Below, in pieces: positions 36,583 to 44,641 of a stretch of 64,000 bases of DNA. The stretch lies in the NCBI RefSeq assembly GCF_900163665.1, contig NZ_FUIA01000016.1, positions 62,001 through 126,000 of the forward strand, written 5' to 3'. Under the pieces are notes generated by a model, which saw only the letters and a program-made list of their open reading frames with translations, searched no databases and had not been told where the DNA came from. How positions within the stretch are numbered: position 1 is the stretch's first letter; each line of letters opens with the position of its first letter. The translations under genes and the position numbers were made by a program. This DNA comes from Frigoribacterium sp. JB110 (lineage in GTDB: Bacteria; Actinomycetota; Actinomycetes; Actinomycetales; Microbacteriaceae).

Positions 36583-37110
36583 GTGAGCCGTCGCACGCTG
36601 CCGACCATGTTTCTGCTCGCCGCTGTTGCGGCCGGAGCGGCGGGGTGTGCGATGCCCTGGACGCCCGCTGGAGGGAAGTCCGGCCCGCTCACCGCAGACC
36701 TGACCTTCGCGGCCGTCGTCGAGCAGACCGACCAGGAATGCCCCGCCGGCGACGCGACCGCGTTCGACACGTCGTGGCCGGGGGAGGACGGCGCCGCCCA
36801 GTGCACGTTCGTCGATCCGGATGAGCAGTTCATCGTGACCAGCGGGGAGATCGAGCTGGTCGTGCCCGAGGGCGAAGACGGCACCGCGCAGAACTACGTG
36901 ACGATCAGCCTCGACGACGCCGATGCGACTGTGCTCGCCGAGCTCACCGAGACGCTCGTCGACCGCCCCCAGCCGCAGAACCAGCTCGCGATCATCATCG
37001 ACGGCGAGGTCGAGTCGATGCCCGCCGTGATGGAGCCGATCGTCGACAGTGAGATGCAGATCTCCGGCGGCAACGACATGTCGACGGTGTACGACAAGCT
37101 CACCGGCTGA
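36583..37110 (+). CDS. Lipoprotein with a SecD P1-head-like domain
   Basis: 175 aa from GTG 36583. Signal peptide with lipobox AAGC (Cys22). The C-terminal part has NYVTISLDDADATVLAELTE, then PQPQNQLAIIIDGEVESMP and SEMQISGGND, which matches the head of the SecD P1 domain (LAIVLDG, QISG). So it seems to be a free-standing, membrane-anchored SecD-head domain; SecD itself has six helices that are missing here. TACGAT (36571-36576) 6 bases before the start suggests a leaderless mRNA. Role unknown. Confidence 0.7.
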   Translation: MSRRTLPTMFLLAAVAAGAAGCAMPWTPAGGKSGPLTADLTFAAVVEQTDQECPAGDATAFDTSWPGEDGAAQCTFVDPDEQFIVTSGEIELVVPEGEDGTAQNYVTISLDDADATVLAELTETLVDRPQPQNQLAIIIDGEVESMPAVMEPIVDSEMQISGGNDMSTVYDKLTG

Positions 37111-37164
37111 GCCGACGCGGGCAGCCACCGGCTGAACGCACCCCACCCGCAGGGACGACCGCGC

Positions 37165-37242
37165 CGAAAGTACCCCTTGGTGTCGAGTGGACCACTTGCA
37201 TCCGGATCCAAGTGGTCCCCTCGATCACAAAGGGTACTTTCG
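37165..37242. repeat. 34-bp-arm palindrome between convergent genes
   Basis: Arms 37165-37198 and 37209-37242 match at 29 of 34 positions around a 10-base spacer that itself contains ATCCGGAT. It can fold into one very long hairpin. It lies between the ends of two convergent genes and could act as a bidirectional terminator. It is longer than needed for termination, like the other gene-end palindromes in this window. Confidence 0.8.
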
Positions 37243-37266
37243 CGGGGCGGGGCGGGGCGGGGACGG
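37243..37266. repeat. GGGGC-type pentanucleotide run
   Basis: About four tandem GGGGC units followed by GGGGACGGG, directly after the palindrome. A G-run of this type could form a G-quadruplex on the plus strand. Confidence 0.6.
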
Positions 37267-37271
37267 GCGCC

Positions 37272-38063
37272 CTACGCCGCCGACCAGCCGCCGTCGGACG
37301 GGAGGATGACGCCATTGAGGTTGGTGGCGTCGTCGCTGAGCAGGAACGTGATCGACGCGGCAAGCTGCGACGCCTGCGCGATGCTCGGAATCAGCGCCAT
37401 GCCGCGCTGGATGCGCTGTGCGCCCAGCTCCGAGGCGAACTGGCTCTCGATGTTCGTGGCCACACCGCCCGGCGCGACCGCGTTGATCCGGAGCCCGCTG
37501 GTGGCGTACATGAACGCGCTGCTCTTGGTCAGCCCGACCACTGCGTGCTTCGACGCCGTGTAGGCCGCGCCCGCCGCCGAACCGCGCAGTCCCGCCTCGC
37601 TGGCGACGTTCACGATGGCGCCCTCGCCGCGCTCGAGCATGCCGGGCAGCACCGCCTGCATCAACAGGAAGGTGCCGGTCGCGTTCACCGACATCACGCG
37701 ATCCCACGTGCCGCGCTCCAGCTCGTGTGCGGGCTGCATCTTGTCCATGATGCCTGCGACGTTCGCCAGGCCGTCGATCCGGTCGCCTGCTGCCGCCACG
37801 ATCTCGGCCACGCCTGACTCATCGGTGATGTCCGCCGCGACTGGCGCGAAGCGCCCGCCCAGCTCCGCGGCGACCTCGTCGAGCCGCTCCTGGCTCACGT
37901 CCACGCCGACGACGCTCCCGCCCTCGCGCACGATCCGGCTGGCGGTCGCCCGGCCGATGCCGCTGCCGGCACCGGTGACGATGATGGTGCGCCCGTCGAA
38001 GCGCCCCTCGGTGATCTTCTCGGTCCACTCCTGAAGCTGCGGGCCTGCAGCTGCGTCGCTCAT
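37272..38063 (-). CDS. SDR-family oxidoreductase
   Basis: 263 aa. NAD(P)-binding TGAGSGIGRATASRI, NVAGIMDKMQPAHE, catalytic Ser in NVASEAG and YTASKHAVVG, and C-terminal INAVAPGGVATNI. Classical short-chain dehydrogenase of 3-oxoacyl reductase type; substrate unknown. ATG at 38063 with GAAGGG upstream; the longer frame would run through the operator. Divergent from a TetR regulator that probably controls it. Confidence 0.88.
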   Translation of the reverse strand: MSDAAAGPQLQEWTEKITEGRFDGRTIIVTGAGSGIGRATASRIVREGGSVVGVDVSQERLDEVAAELGGRFAPVAADITDESGVAEIVAAAGDRIDGLANVAGIMDKMQPAHELERGTWDRVMSVNATGTFLLMQAVLPGMLERGEGAIVNVASEAGLRGSAAGAAYTASKHAVVGLTKSSAFMYATSGLRINAVAPGGVATNIESQFASELGAQRIQRGMALIPSIAQASQLAASITFLLSDDATNLNGVILPSDGGWSAA

Positions 38064-38099
38064 ATCGAATCCCTTCTCATCCCGGATGATCCGAGCCAT

Positions 38100-38117
38100 C
38101 CGGACAGCCATGTCCGG
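38100..38117. promoter_or_regulatory. TetR operator
   Basis: CCGGACA (38100-38106), four bases, TGTCCGG (38111-38117): a perfect inverted repeat between the divergent SDR and TetR genes. TAGGCT (38121-38126) lies 7 bases before the TetR ATG as a -10. Confidence 0.6.
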
Positions 38118-38133
38118 TATTAGGCTACTCGTC

Positions 38134-38721
38134 ATGGTGACGGATGCGGAAGAGCGGCCTCGGAAGAATCGCGGCCCGGCGGCAGCGGCTGAGAATCGCC
38201 GTGCGCTCGTCGCCGCCGCACGTGCGGTCTTCGCCGATGACGGGTTCGCCGTGCCGTTCAGCGCGATCGCTCGTCGGGCCGGCGTCGGGCAGGGGAGCCT
38301 CTACAGGCACTTCCCGACGAAGATCGCGCTCGCCGCAGCCGTCTTCGACGACGACATCGACGAGATGGAGCGCCTCGCCTCGTCGCCGGATGCGACCTTC
38401 GACGGCCTGCTCGACCTCGTCGTCGCGCGAGCGGCCGTCTCCGCCGCGCTCATCGACGCGATCACCGCCGAACGCGACCAGCTCGTGGTGCAGCACCTCG
38501 GCATCCGGATGTCCGAGCTCGTCTCGCGGGTGATCGCGCGGGACATCGAGGCGGGCCGGATGTCGCCGGACGTCGACGCGCGAGACGCCCTCACGGCGGT
38601 GTCGATGCTCGCCCGCATCGTCGCCGACGCGCTCCCGGATGAGCGACCCGACACCGCCGTCCGCGCCCGCCGCGTCGTCACGCACGGCCTGCGACCGCGC
38701 GCAGTCGGTTCGCGGGGGTGA
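38134..38721 (+). CDS. TetR-family regulator
   Basis: 195 aa. HTH at about 36-65 with VPFSAIARRAGVGQGSLYRH and FPTKIALAAAVF. The ligand domain (about 75-190) is of SbtR-like type (ITAERDQLVVQH, AGRMSPDVDARDAL). Divergent from the SDR gene, with the operator between them. ATG 38134 appears leaderless. Confidence 0.88.
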   Translation: MVTDAEERPRKNRGPAAAAENRRALVAAARAVFADDGFAVPFSAIARRAGVGQGSLYRHFPTKIALAAAVFDDDIDEMERLASSPDATFDGLLDLVVARAAVSAALIDAITAERDQLVVQHLGIRMSELVSRVIARDIEAGRMSPDVDARDALTAVSMLARIVADALPDERPDTAVRARRVVTHGLRPRAVGSRG

Positions 38722-38843
38722 GTGCGCGCGGGGTCGCGAGCAATGGGAGGAGCTGGCGACCCGAGACCGGATCGACTGCGTTGTGTTCGGCGTCGGCCGG
38801 TGTCGTCGAGCCGGCCCTATCGCAATATCGAGATGACCGAGGG

Positions 38844-40058
38844 CTATCGCGACTTCCCGATACCGGAGGCTCCTGCGCCTCGGCGGCGGGCCCGGGTCGC
38901 GAACGCTTCGAGTGCGTCGAGCACGTCGGGTGCCTGCCACAGCCTGTTGCGGGCACCGGAGTTGGCTCGAGTGAGGACCTCCGCCTCCTCGAGGCGCGTG
39001 AGCGCGGCTGTGGCTGCGGCCGGTGTGACCCCGAGGCGATCGCTGACCGTGGCGACGTCGAGCACGGGCTGCTGCACGGCCAGGTCGAGCAGTCGCCATG
39101 CGGCGGAGTCGGAACGGGCGCGGACGCGCGCCGCCCACGCCGAACGTGTCTCGCGCAGTGCTGTGACCAGTGTTCGCCCGTTGCCCACACCGGCGAAGGT
39201 CGCCTCGGACATCCGGTTCACGATTGCGGCGGGGTCGCCTCGCCGATACTGGGTCAGGGCGTCGAAGTACGCGTCGACGTTCGCGAGCAGTCCGGCTGAT
39301 ACCGGGACGGCGACGTTCTGCGTGGCCCCGGCCGCGCGCAGCATCCCGTGCACGAGGGCTCGCCCCGTGCGACCGTTGCCATCGGTGAAGGGGTGGATCG
39401 TCTCGAACTGTGCGTGAGCGAGCGCGGCGTGCACGATGACGGGCAGGTCCGTGCGTGCGAGGAATCGCACGAGATCGTCCATCAGGGCAGGCACTCGCTC
39501 GTGATGCGGCGGCACGAAGTCGGCGTTGTGCGGAGAGAAGGCGCCGCCGCCGATCCACACCTGTTCGTCGCGCCATGCCCCGACCTGCTCTGGGGAGCTG
39601 TGCTCAAGCAGGGCCCGCTGCATCTCGATGATGGCCTGTGCATCCAGGTTCTCGGCGAACGCAATCGCTGCCTGCATGGCCTCGACGTTCGAACGGACGA
39701 GTCGTGCGTTGCCGGACCGCGCGGCTCCCAGGTCGGCAAGCGCCAGCTGTTTCGCGCTCGTGGTGATCCGCTCGATCTCGGAGCTCGACGCGCTCTCCGT
39801 TCGCAGCAGGACGGCGGCGAACGGCGCGGCGAATGCGCCGGACTCGGCGTCGAAGCGCGCCAGCTCCCTGCTCGCGTCGTCGGCGTGGGCGAGTGTGTCG
39901 GCGTCAAGGGCGGGGTGCGCTTCGGCGATCGTGCCGGGCACAGCGCTTCGGTACGGTCCGCGCGCGGCCAGGCGCGCTCGCCGCGACATCGGCTGATCGA
40001 GTCGCGGCTCCCACGGCCGCTTCTCGAAGGTGAGCTCTGGCCATCCGGAGTCTGTCAT
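38844..40058 (-). CDS. Fic-family AMPylase-like protein
   Basis: 404 aa. The Fic motif HPFTDGNGRTGR is complete at 222-233, with upstream IGGGAFSPHNADFVPP for target/flap binding. The N-terminal inhibitory helix around 90-96 reads SSEIERI; the family consensus is S/T-x-x-x-E-G/N, so the Gly/Asn is Arg here. A C-terminal winged-helix (about 325-385, VSDRLGVTPAAATAALTRLE) would bind DNA. Fic enzymes transfer AMP to hydroxyl groups of proteins, often as toxins. ATG at 40058 with AGGAGG. Stand-alone type with no separate antitoxin gene. Confidence 0.88.
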   Translation of the reverse strand: MTDSGWPELTFEKRPWEPRLDQPMSRRARLAARGPYRSAVPGTIAEAHPALDADTLAHADDASRELARFDAESGAFAAPFAAVLLRTESASSSEIERITTSAKQLALADLGAARSGNARLVRSNVEAMQAAIAFAENLDAQAIIEMQRALLEHSSPEQVGAWRDEQVWIGGGAFSPHNADFVPPHHERVPALMDDLVRFLARTDLPVIVHAALAHAQFETIHPFTDGNGRTGRALVHGMLRAAGATQNVAVPVSAGLLANVDAYFDALTQYRRGDPAAIVNRMSEATFAGVGNGRTLVTALRETRSAWAARVRARSDSAAWRLLDLAVQQPVLDVATVSDRLGVTPAAATAALTRLEEAEVLTRANSGARNRLWQAPDVLDALEAFATRARRRGAGASGIGKSR

Positions 40059-40076
40059 TCGACGCCTCCTTATTGA

Positions 40077-40094
40077 AGGATAAGTGCCTATCCT
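40077..40094 (-). promoter_or_regulatory. Palindrome at the Fic promoter
   Basis: AGGATA (40077-40082) and TATCCT (40089-40094) flank six bases. TATAGG on the minus strand (40097-40092) could be the -10. The winged-helix tail of the Fic protein makes self-regulation at this site plausible. Confidence 0.45.
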
Positions 40095-40133
40095 ATAACA
40101 AGAGCATAAGTCGCCGTGCCTTATGCCTTCCGC

Positions 40134-40364
40134 CTATCCGCGCTCGCGCACCAGCAGCTCGCCGACCTCGCAGTCGAGCACGTCACAGATCGCCACCAGT
40201 GTCGAGAACCGGATGGCCTTGGCGCGGTCGTTCTTCAGCACCGACAGGTTCACGATGCTCACCCCCACCTGGTCCGCGAGTGAGGTGAGCGTCATGTCGC
40301 GGTCGGCCAGCAGCGCGTCGAGGCGGCAGTGGATTCCCGAGATGTCGGCCTCGGCGGGGGTCAC
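40134..40364 (-). CDS. Small XRE regulator (YozG-like)
   Basis: 76 aa, almost only a helix-turn-helix: LDALLADRDMTLTSLADQVG, VSIVNLSVLKNDRAKAIRF, LVAICDVLDCEVGELL. This is the YozG-like XRE group that commonly follows a DUF2975 membrane protein. GTG at 40364 overlaps the upstream stop (GTGA). Role unknown; probable autoregulator of the pair. Confidence 0.82.
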   Translation of the reverse strand: MTPAEADISGIHCRLDALLADRDMTLTSLADQVGVSIVNLSVLKNDRAKAIRFSTLVAICDVLDCEVGELLVRERG

Positions 40365-40984
40365 ACCAGGCCCTCCGTGTCTTTCTGCAGGCGGGCGCCG
40401 ACGCGGAACGCCGCGGCGAGCACGCCGAACACCAGTGTCACGATCAGGGGTGTGAGTTCGGCTTCGAACAGCACGTTGTTGTAGTCGCGGTCGCTGATCG
40501 AAGCGAAGGCTCCGTTGATCGACATCGCGTTGAGCAGCATCGTCAGCCCCCACGCAAGTCCCGAGGCCAGTGCGCAGGTGCCCAGCAGGTGCTCGTTCGC
40601 CGGGGCGAAGATGCGTGTGCGGGCGATGTTGAGACACAGCCACGTCAGGCAGGCGACGATCGTGAGCATCGCGAGTGCCTGCACGACCACCTGGGCGACG
40701 AGCGCGAACACGGAGATCAGTGGGGTGTCGGGCGCCGTGATCGTCGCCTGCTCGACCTCGACCGTGCGCATCGTGCCGTCAGGGCCGATCGGCAGCTCGG
40801 CGCTCTCGTCGACGAACGGCGCAACGAGTCGGATCGTTCCTCCTGCGAAGGTCTCGACCAGGTGACTGGCCGCGACCGCGATGATCAGCCCCGCCATGAT
40901 CACACCGACGCCGACTGCGCCGAACGCGAGCCAGCGCTCGTCGCGGCTGAGCGCAGTGCCCTCCGGCTTCTTTGTGCTGCTCAT
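40361..40984 (-). CDS. DUF2975-like membrane protein
   Basis: 207 aa with four hydrophobic segments (about 20-40, 92-115, 131-152, 172-194) and an extracytoplasmic loop between the first two. The layout and the partner XRE gene match the DUF2975 membrane protein/YozG pair. The sequence similarity I can see is only general. ATG at 40984 was preferred to the longer frame at 41014. Confidence 0.7.
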   Translation of the reverse strand: MSSTKKPEGTALSRDERWLAFGAVGVGVIMAGLIIAVAASHLVETFAGGTIRLVAPFVDESAELPIGPDGTMRTVEVEQATITAPDTPLISVFALVAQVVVQALAMLTIVACLTWLCLNIARTRIFAPANEHLLGTCALASGLAWGLTMLLNAMSINGAFASISDRDYNNVLFEAELTPLIVTLVFGVLAAAFRVGARLQKDTEGLV

Positions 40985-41252
40985 GATTCTGCCTCTCGGT
41001 CGTCGTCTGATCATCCGGATGCCGTCCCGCTTCGGCGGGCCCCACCGGCATTCGGCTTCATGAAAAACGATAACAACGAATATCGATAAGTCAAGCCATC
41101 GTCGTGCACGACGGGCGGCCGCAACCCGACGTCATCCGGATATGCCCAGGGCGAACACGGCGCCACGGGCGGCCGCGCCTCGTTACCGTTGAATCACGGC
41201 GTCAGGTGTATTTCGGCACCCGGCGCAAAAGGCCTCGTGCCCAAGGAGTGAC
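40985..41252. other. Divergent intergenic region before clpC
   Basis: 268 bases without a gene. At 41063-41093 there is a run of TATCG/CGATAA words (CGATAACAACGAATATCGAT) that may be the operator of the XRE pair. TTGACT read on the minus strand near 41093 could be a -35. The rest, up to the AAGGAG before clpC, shows no recognisable element. Confidence 0.4.
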
Positions 41253-43775
41253 ATGTTCGAGAGATTCACCGACCGTGCCCGTCGTGTGGTTGTGCTCGCC
41301 CAAGAAGAGGCGAAGATGCTCAACCACAACTACATCGGCACCGAGCACATCCTGCTCGGCCTCATCCACGAGGGCGAGGGTGTCGCCGCGAAGGCGCTCG
41401 AGTCTCTCGGCGTCTCGCTCGACGGCGTGCGCGAGCGGGTGCAGGATATCATCGGCCAGGGCCAGCAGCAGCCCACGGGCCACATCCCCTTCACGCCGCG
41501 CGCCAAGAAGGTGCTCGAGCTGTCGCTGCGCGAGGCGCTGCAGCTCGGCCACAACTACATCGGCACGGAGCACATCCTGCTCGGCCTCATCCGTGAGGGC
41601 GAGGGCGTCGCCGCCCAGGTGCTGGTGCAGCTCGGCGCAGACCTGAACAAGGTGCGCCAGCAGGTCATCCAGCTGCTCAGCGGATACCAGGGCAAGGAGC
41701 CGGTCACATCCGGCGCCCCGCAGGAGCAGGGTCAGCAGGGCCAGGGCGGCTCGCAGGTGCTCGACCAGTTCGGCCGCAACCTCACGCAGGCCGCGCACGA
41801 CAACAAGCTCGACCCGGTGATCGGGCGCGAGAAGGAGATCGAGCGCGTGATGCAGATCCTCTCGCGCCGCTCGAAGAACAACCCCGTTCTCATCGGCGAG
41901 CCCGGCGTCGGCAAGACGGCCGTCGTCGAGGGCCTCGCCCAGGCCATCGTCAAGGGCGATGTGCCGGAGACGCTGAAGGACAAGCAGGTCTACTCGCTCG
42001 ACCTCGGCTCGCTGATCGCAGGTTCCCGCTACCGCGGTGACTTCGAGGAGCGTCTGAAGAAGGTCACCAAGGAGATCCGCACGCGCGGCGACATCATCGT
42101 CTTCATCGACGAGATCCATACGCTCGTCGGCGCAGGTGCGGCCGAGGGCGCAATAGACGCCGCCAGCATCCTGAAGCCGCTGCTCGCCCGCGGCGAGCTG
42201 CAGACGGTCGGTGCCACCACGCTCGACGAGTACCGCAAGCACTTCGAGAAGGACGCCGCTCTCGAGCGCCGCTTCCAGCCTATCCAGGTCAACGAGCCGG
42301 CGCTGCCGCACGCGATCAACATCCTCAAGGGGCTGCGCGACCACTACGAGGCGTTCCACAAGGTGCAGATCACCGACGGCGCGGTCGTCGCGGCCGCGAA
42401 CCTCGCGGACCGCTACATCCAGGACCGCTTCCTGCCGGACAAGGCCATCGACCTGATCGACGAGGCAGGCGCCCGCCTGCGTTTGTCGATCCTGTCTTCG
42501 CCGCCGGAGCTGCGTGAGTTCGACGAGAAGATCGCCGACGTGCGCGAGAAGAAGGAAGCCGCCAGCGAGGAGCAGGACTTCGAGAAGGCCGCCGCCCTGC
42601 GCGACGAGGAGAAGCAGCTGCTCGGCGAGCGACTGCGCCTCGAGAAGCAGTGGCGCTCCGGTGACATCGAGACCCCGGCCACGGTCGACGAGGGCCTGAT
42701 CGCCGAGGTGCTGGCTCAGGCCACGGGCATCCCGGTGTTCAAGCTCACCGAGGAGGAGACCAGCCGTCTCGTCTTCATGGAGCGGGCGCTGCACGAGCGC
42801 GTCATCGGGCAGGAGGAGGCGATCGCCGCGCTGTCGAAGACGATCCGTCGTCAGCGCGCCGGCCTCAAGGACCCGAAGCGTCCGTCCGGTTCGTTCATCT
42901 TCGCCGGCCCCACCGGCGTCGGCAAGACCGAGCTCGCCAAGGCGCTCGCGGAGTTCCTGTTCGACGACGAGGACGCCCTCATCTCGCTGGACATGAGCGA
43001 GTTCGGTGAGAAGCACACCGTGTCGCGCCTGTTCGGTGCCCCTCCCGGGTTCGTCGGGTTCGAAGAGGGCGGCCAGCTCACCGAGAAGGTGCGCCGCAAG
43101 CCGTTCTCGGTCGTGCTGTTCGACGAGATCGAGAAGGCGCACCCTGACATCTTCAACTCGCTGCTGCAGATCCTCGAGGAGGGTCGCCTGACCGACGGTC
43201 AGGGCCGCATCGTCGACTTCAAGAACACCGTCATCATCATGACGACCAACCTCGGTTCGTCGGCGATCGCCGGCGGCCCGGTCGGGTTCCAGGTCGAGGG
43301 CGACGAGCAGACGTCGTACGACCGGATGAAGGGCAAGGTCGACGAAGAGCTGAAGCGCCACTTCAAGCCCGAGTTCCTCAACCGCGTCGACGACGTGATC
43401 GTCTTCCCGCAGCTGTCGAAGCCGGAGCTCGTGCAGATCGTCGACCTGTTCCTGAAGCGGCTCAACGAGCGACTGCTGGATCGCGACATGACGATCGAGA
43501 TGTCGCAGCCCGCCAAGGAGCGCCTCATCGAGATCGGCTTCGACCCCGCTCTCGGTGCCCGACCGCTGCGCCGCGCGATGCAGCAGGAGGTCGAGGACCA
43601 GCTCTCCGAGCGCATCCTCGCCGGGACGCTCGAGACGGGTCACCACATCAAGGTCGACGTCGAGGACCGGAAGTTCACGTTCGAGAACGCGCCGCGCGGC
43701 GAGCGCGTCGCGGTCGGTGTGAATGCCGGAGGCACCATCACCAATTCGCCGCAGATCGCCGCCCTCGGCGAGTAA
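41253..43775 (+). CDS. clpC: ATP-dependent Clp protease ATPase subunit ClpC
   Basis: 840 aa, the usual length. Two Clp_N repeats ([20 protein letters not shown] start; [14 protein letters not shown] occurs twice, near 25 and 110). AAA-1 Walker A GEPGVGKT 215-222, UVR-like coiled segment about 425-460 ([19 protein letters not shown]), AAA-2 Walker A GPTGVGKT 552-559, and the ClpP-binding loop region near 670. ClpC unfolds proteins for ClpP and takes part in stress control. AAGGAG precedes ATG 41253. Followed by a clear terminator, so transcribed alone. Confidence 0.97.
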   Translation: MFERFTDRARRVVVLAQEEAKMLNHNYIGTEHILLGLIHEGEGVAAKALESLGVSLDGVRERVQDIIGQGQQQPTGHIPFTPRAKKVLELSLREALQLGHNYIGTEHILLGLIREGEGVAAQVLVQLGADLNKVRQQVIQLLSGYQGKEPVTSGAPQEQGQQGQGGSQVLDQFGRNLTQAAHDNKLDPVIGREKEIERVMQILSRRSKNNPVLIGEPGVGKTAVVEGLAQAIVKGDVPETLKDKQVYSLDLGSLIAGSRYRGDFEERLKKVTKEIRTRGDIIVFIDEIHTLVGAGAAEGAIDAASILKPLLARGELQTVGATTLDEYRKHFEKDAALERRFQPIQVNEPALPHAINILKGLRDHYEAFHKVQITDGAVVAAANLADRYIQDRFLPDKAIDLIDEAGARLRLSILSSPPELREFDEKIADVREKKEAASEEQDFEKAAALRDEEKQLLGERLRLEKQWRSGDIETPATVDEGLIAEVLAQATGIPVFKLTEEETSRLVFMERALHERVIGQEEAIAALSKTIRRQRAGLKDPKRPSGSFIFAGPTGVGKTELAKALAEFLFDDEDALISLDMSEFGEKHTVSRLFGAPPGFVGFEEGGQLTEKVRRKPFSVVLFDEIEKAHPDIFNSLLQILEEGRLTDGQGRIVDFKNTVIIMTTNLGSSAIAGGPVGFQVEGDEQTSYDRMKGKVDEELKRHFKPEFLNRVDDVIVFPQLSKPELVQIVDLFLKRLNERLLDRDMTIEMSQPAKERLIEIGFDPALGARPLRRAMQQEVEDQLSERILAGTLETGHHIKVDVEDRKFTFENAPRGERVAVGVNAGGTITNSPQIAALGE

Positions 43776-43785
43776 GGCATCCGGA

Positions 43786-43815
43786 GCCCCCGTCGTCCAT
43801 GCGGACGGCGGGGGC
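43786..43815 (+). terminator. clpC terminator
   Basis: GCCCCCGTCGTCC (43786-43798) pairs with 43803-43815 with one G-U, loop ATGC, then TTCGT. Ten bases past the clpC stop. Confidence 0.85.
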
Positions 43816-43877
43816 TTCGTCGTGCACGGCGGCATCCGAACTCGTACCTCCGGGTGTTCAACGTGACGAGAGTGCGC

Positions 43878-43955
43878 TGAGCCGCGGCACTATCGCCGAG
43901 GCACTACAGAATCCGGATGGTTCTGCAGTGCCTCGGTGATTCTGCAGTGTTTCGG
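43878..43955. repeat. Four-word palindromic element
   Basis: Two direct copies of a GGCACT-containing word (near 43885 and 43900) are followed by two inverted copies (ATTCTGCAGTG-like at 43920-43930 and 43939-43949). CCGAGGCACTACAGAA and TTCTGCAGTGCCTCGG form the inner stem around CCGGATGG. A diverged copy is at 657-736. It lies in the 314-base space between clpC and the sigma factor gene, which holds no gene. Confidence 0.75.
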
Positions 43956-44089
43956 ATGCGATGCTGCCCCGCGCTCTCGCTCGGCAACCCGAGACGACCG
44001 GGTCGGGAACCCCAACCGAAACCGATCTGAGACGATTGCGCTCTTCCTGACACCTGCATAGTGAGAGACGATGACAGGCGAGGGTGGTC

Positions 44090-44641
44090 ATGACCGAGAA
44101 GTCGAGCGATGCGGCGCTGATCGCCGCGGCCGCGGGTGGCAGCGAGATCGCCTTCCGCGAGCTGTTCCGCGCCTACGTGAAGCCCGTGTTCTGGGTTGCG
44201 CACGGCCTGCTCGGCGACCGCGGCGATGCCGAGGACGCCGCGCAGGAGACGTTCGCGACCGCGTGGCGCAAGCTCGACGGGTTCGAGCTCGCGGGCGAAT
44301 CGGCGCTGCCCTGGCTGGCGACGATCTGCCGCAACGTGTCGGCCAACCGGATCCGGATGCGCCGGCGCGAACGCGAGCACTCGGCAGGGCCGGTGGACGA
44401 GCGTCAGCCCGACACGGTCGACGTCGAGCAGCAGATCATCGACCAGGCCCTCGCCGATCGCATCGCCGACGAGGTCGAGCGCATGTCGGAGGACGACAGG
44501 CGCATCTTCGCCCTCTGCGTGGCCGAGGGGTATGCCTACCAGGCCGCGGCCGATGAGCTGGGCATCGCCCACGGCGCCGTGAGGAATCGTCTCTCCCGAA
44601 TCAGAACGCGGCTGCGTTCCGTCGTGAGGGAGGAAGCGTGA
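44090..44641 (+). CDS. ECF-type RNA polymerase sigma factor
   Basis: 183 aa. Region 2 (FRELFRAYVKPVFWVAHGLL, GDAEDAAQETFATAWRKLDGF) and region 4 (MSEDDRRIFALCVAEGYAYQ, AAADELGIAHGAVRNRLSRI) are complete. ECF sigma factors direct stress or envelope regulons. ATG at 44090 has GAGGG about 8 bases upstream; GTG at 44084 is possible. Its stop overlaps the DUF4349 gene by one base, so the two are coupled and the membrane protein probably controls it. Confidence 0.9.
   Translation: MTEKSSDAALIAAAAGGSEIAFRELFRAYVKPVFWVAHGLLGDRGDAEDAAQETFATAWRKLDGFELAGESALPWLATICRNVSANRIRMRRREREHSAGPVDERQPDTVDVEQQIIDQALADRIADEVERMSEDDRRIFALCVAEGYAYQAAADELGIAHGAVRNRLSRIRTRLRSVVREEA

Noticed and set aside
38722..38843. 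Possible small gene between TetR and Fic
   Set aside because: Short frames here are antisense or out of phase with the Fic 3' end and have no ribosome site; the stretch has only short inverted words around GGCCGG.
41202..43835. Open frame of 877 codons on the minus strand opposite clpC
   Set aside because: clpC on the plus strand is unmistakable; the antisense product is low-complexity Leu/Glu/Arg with no motif.
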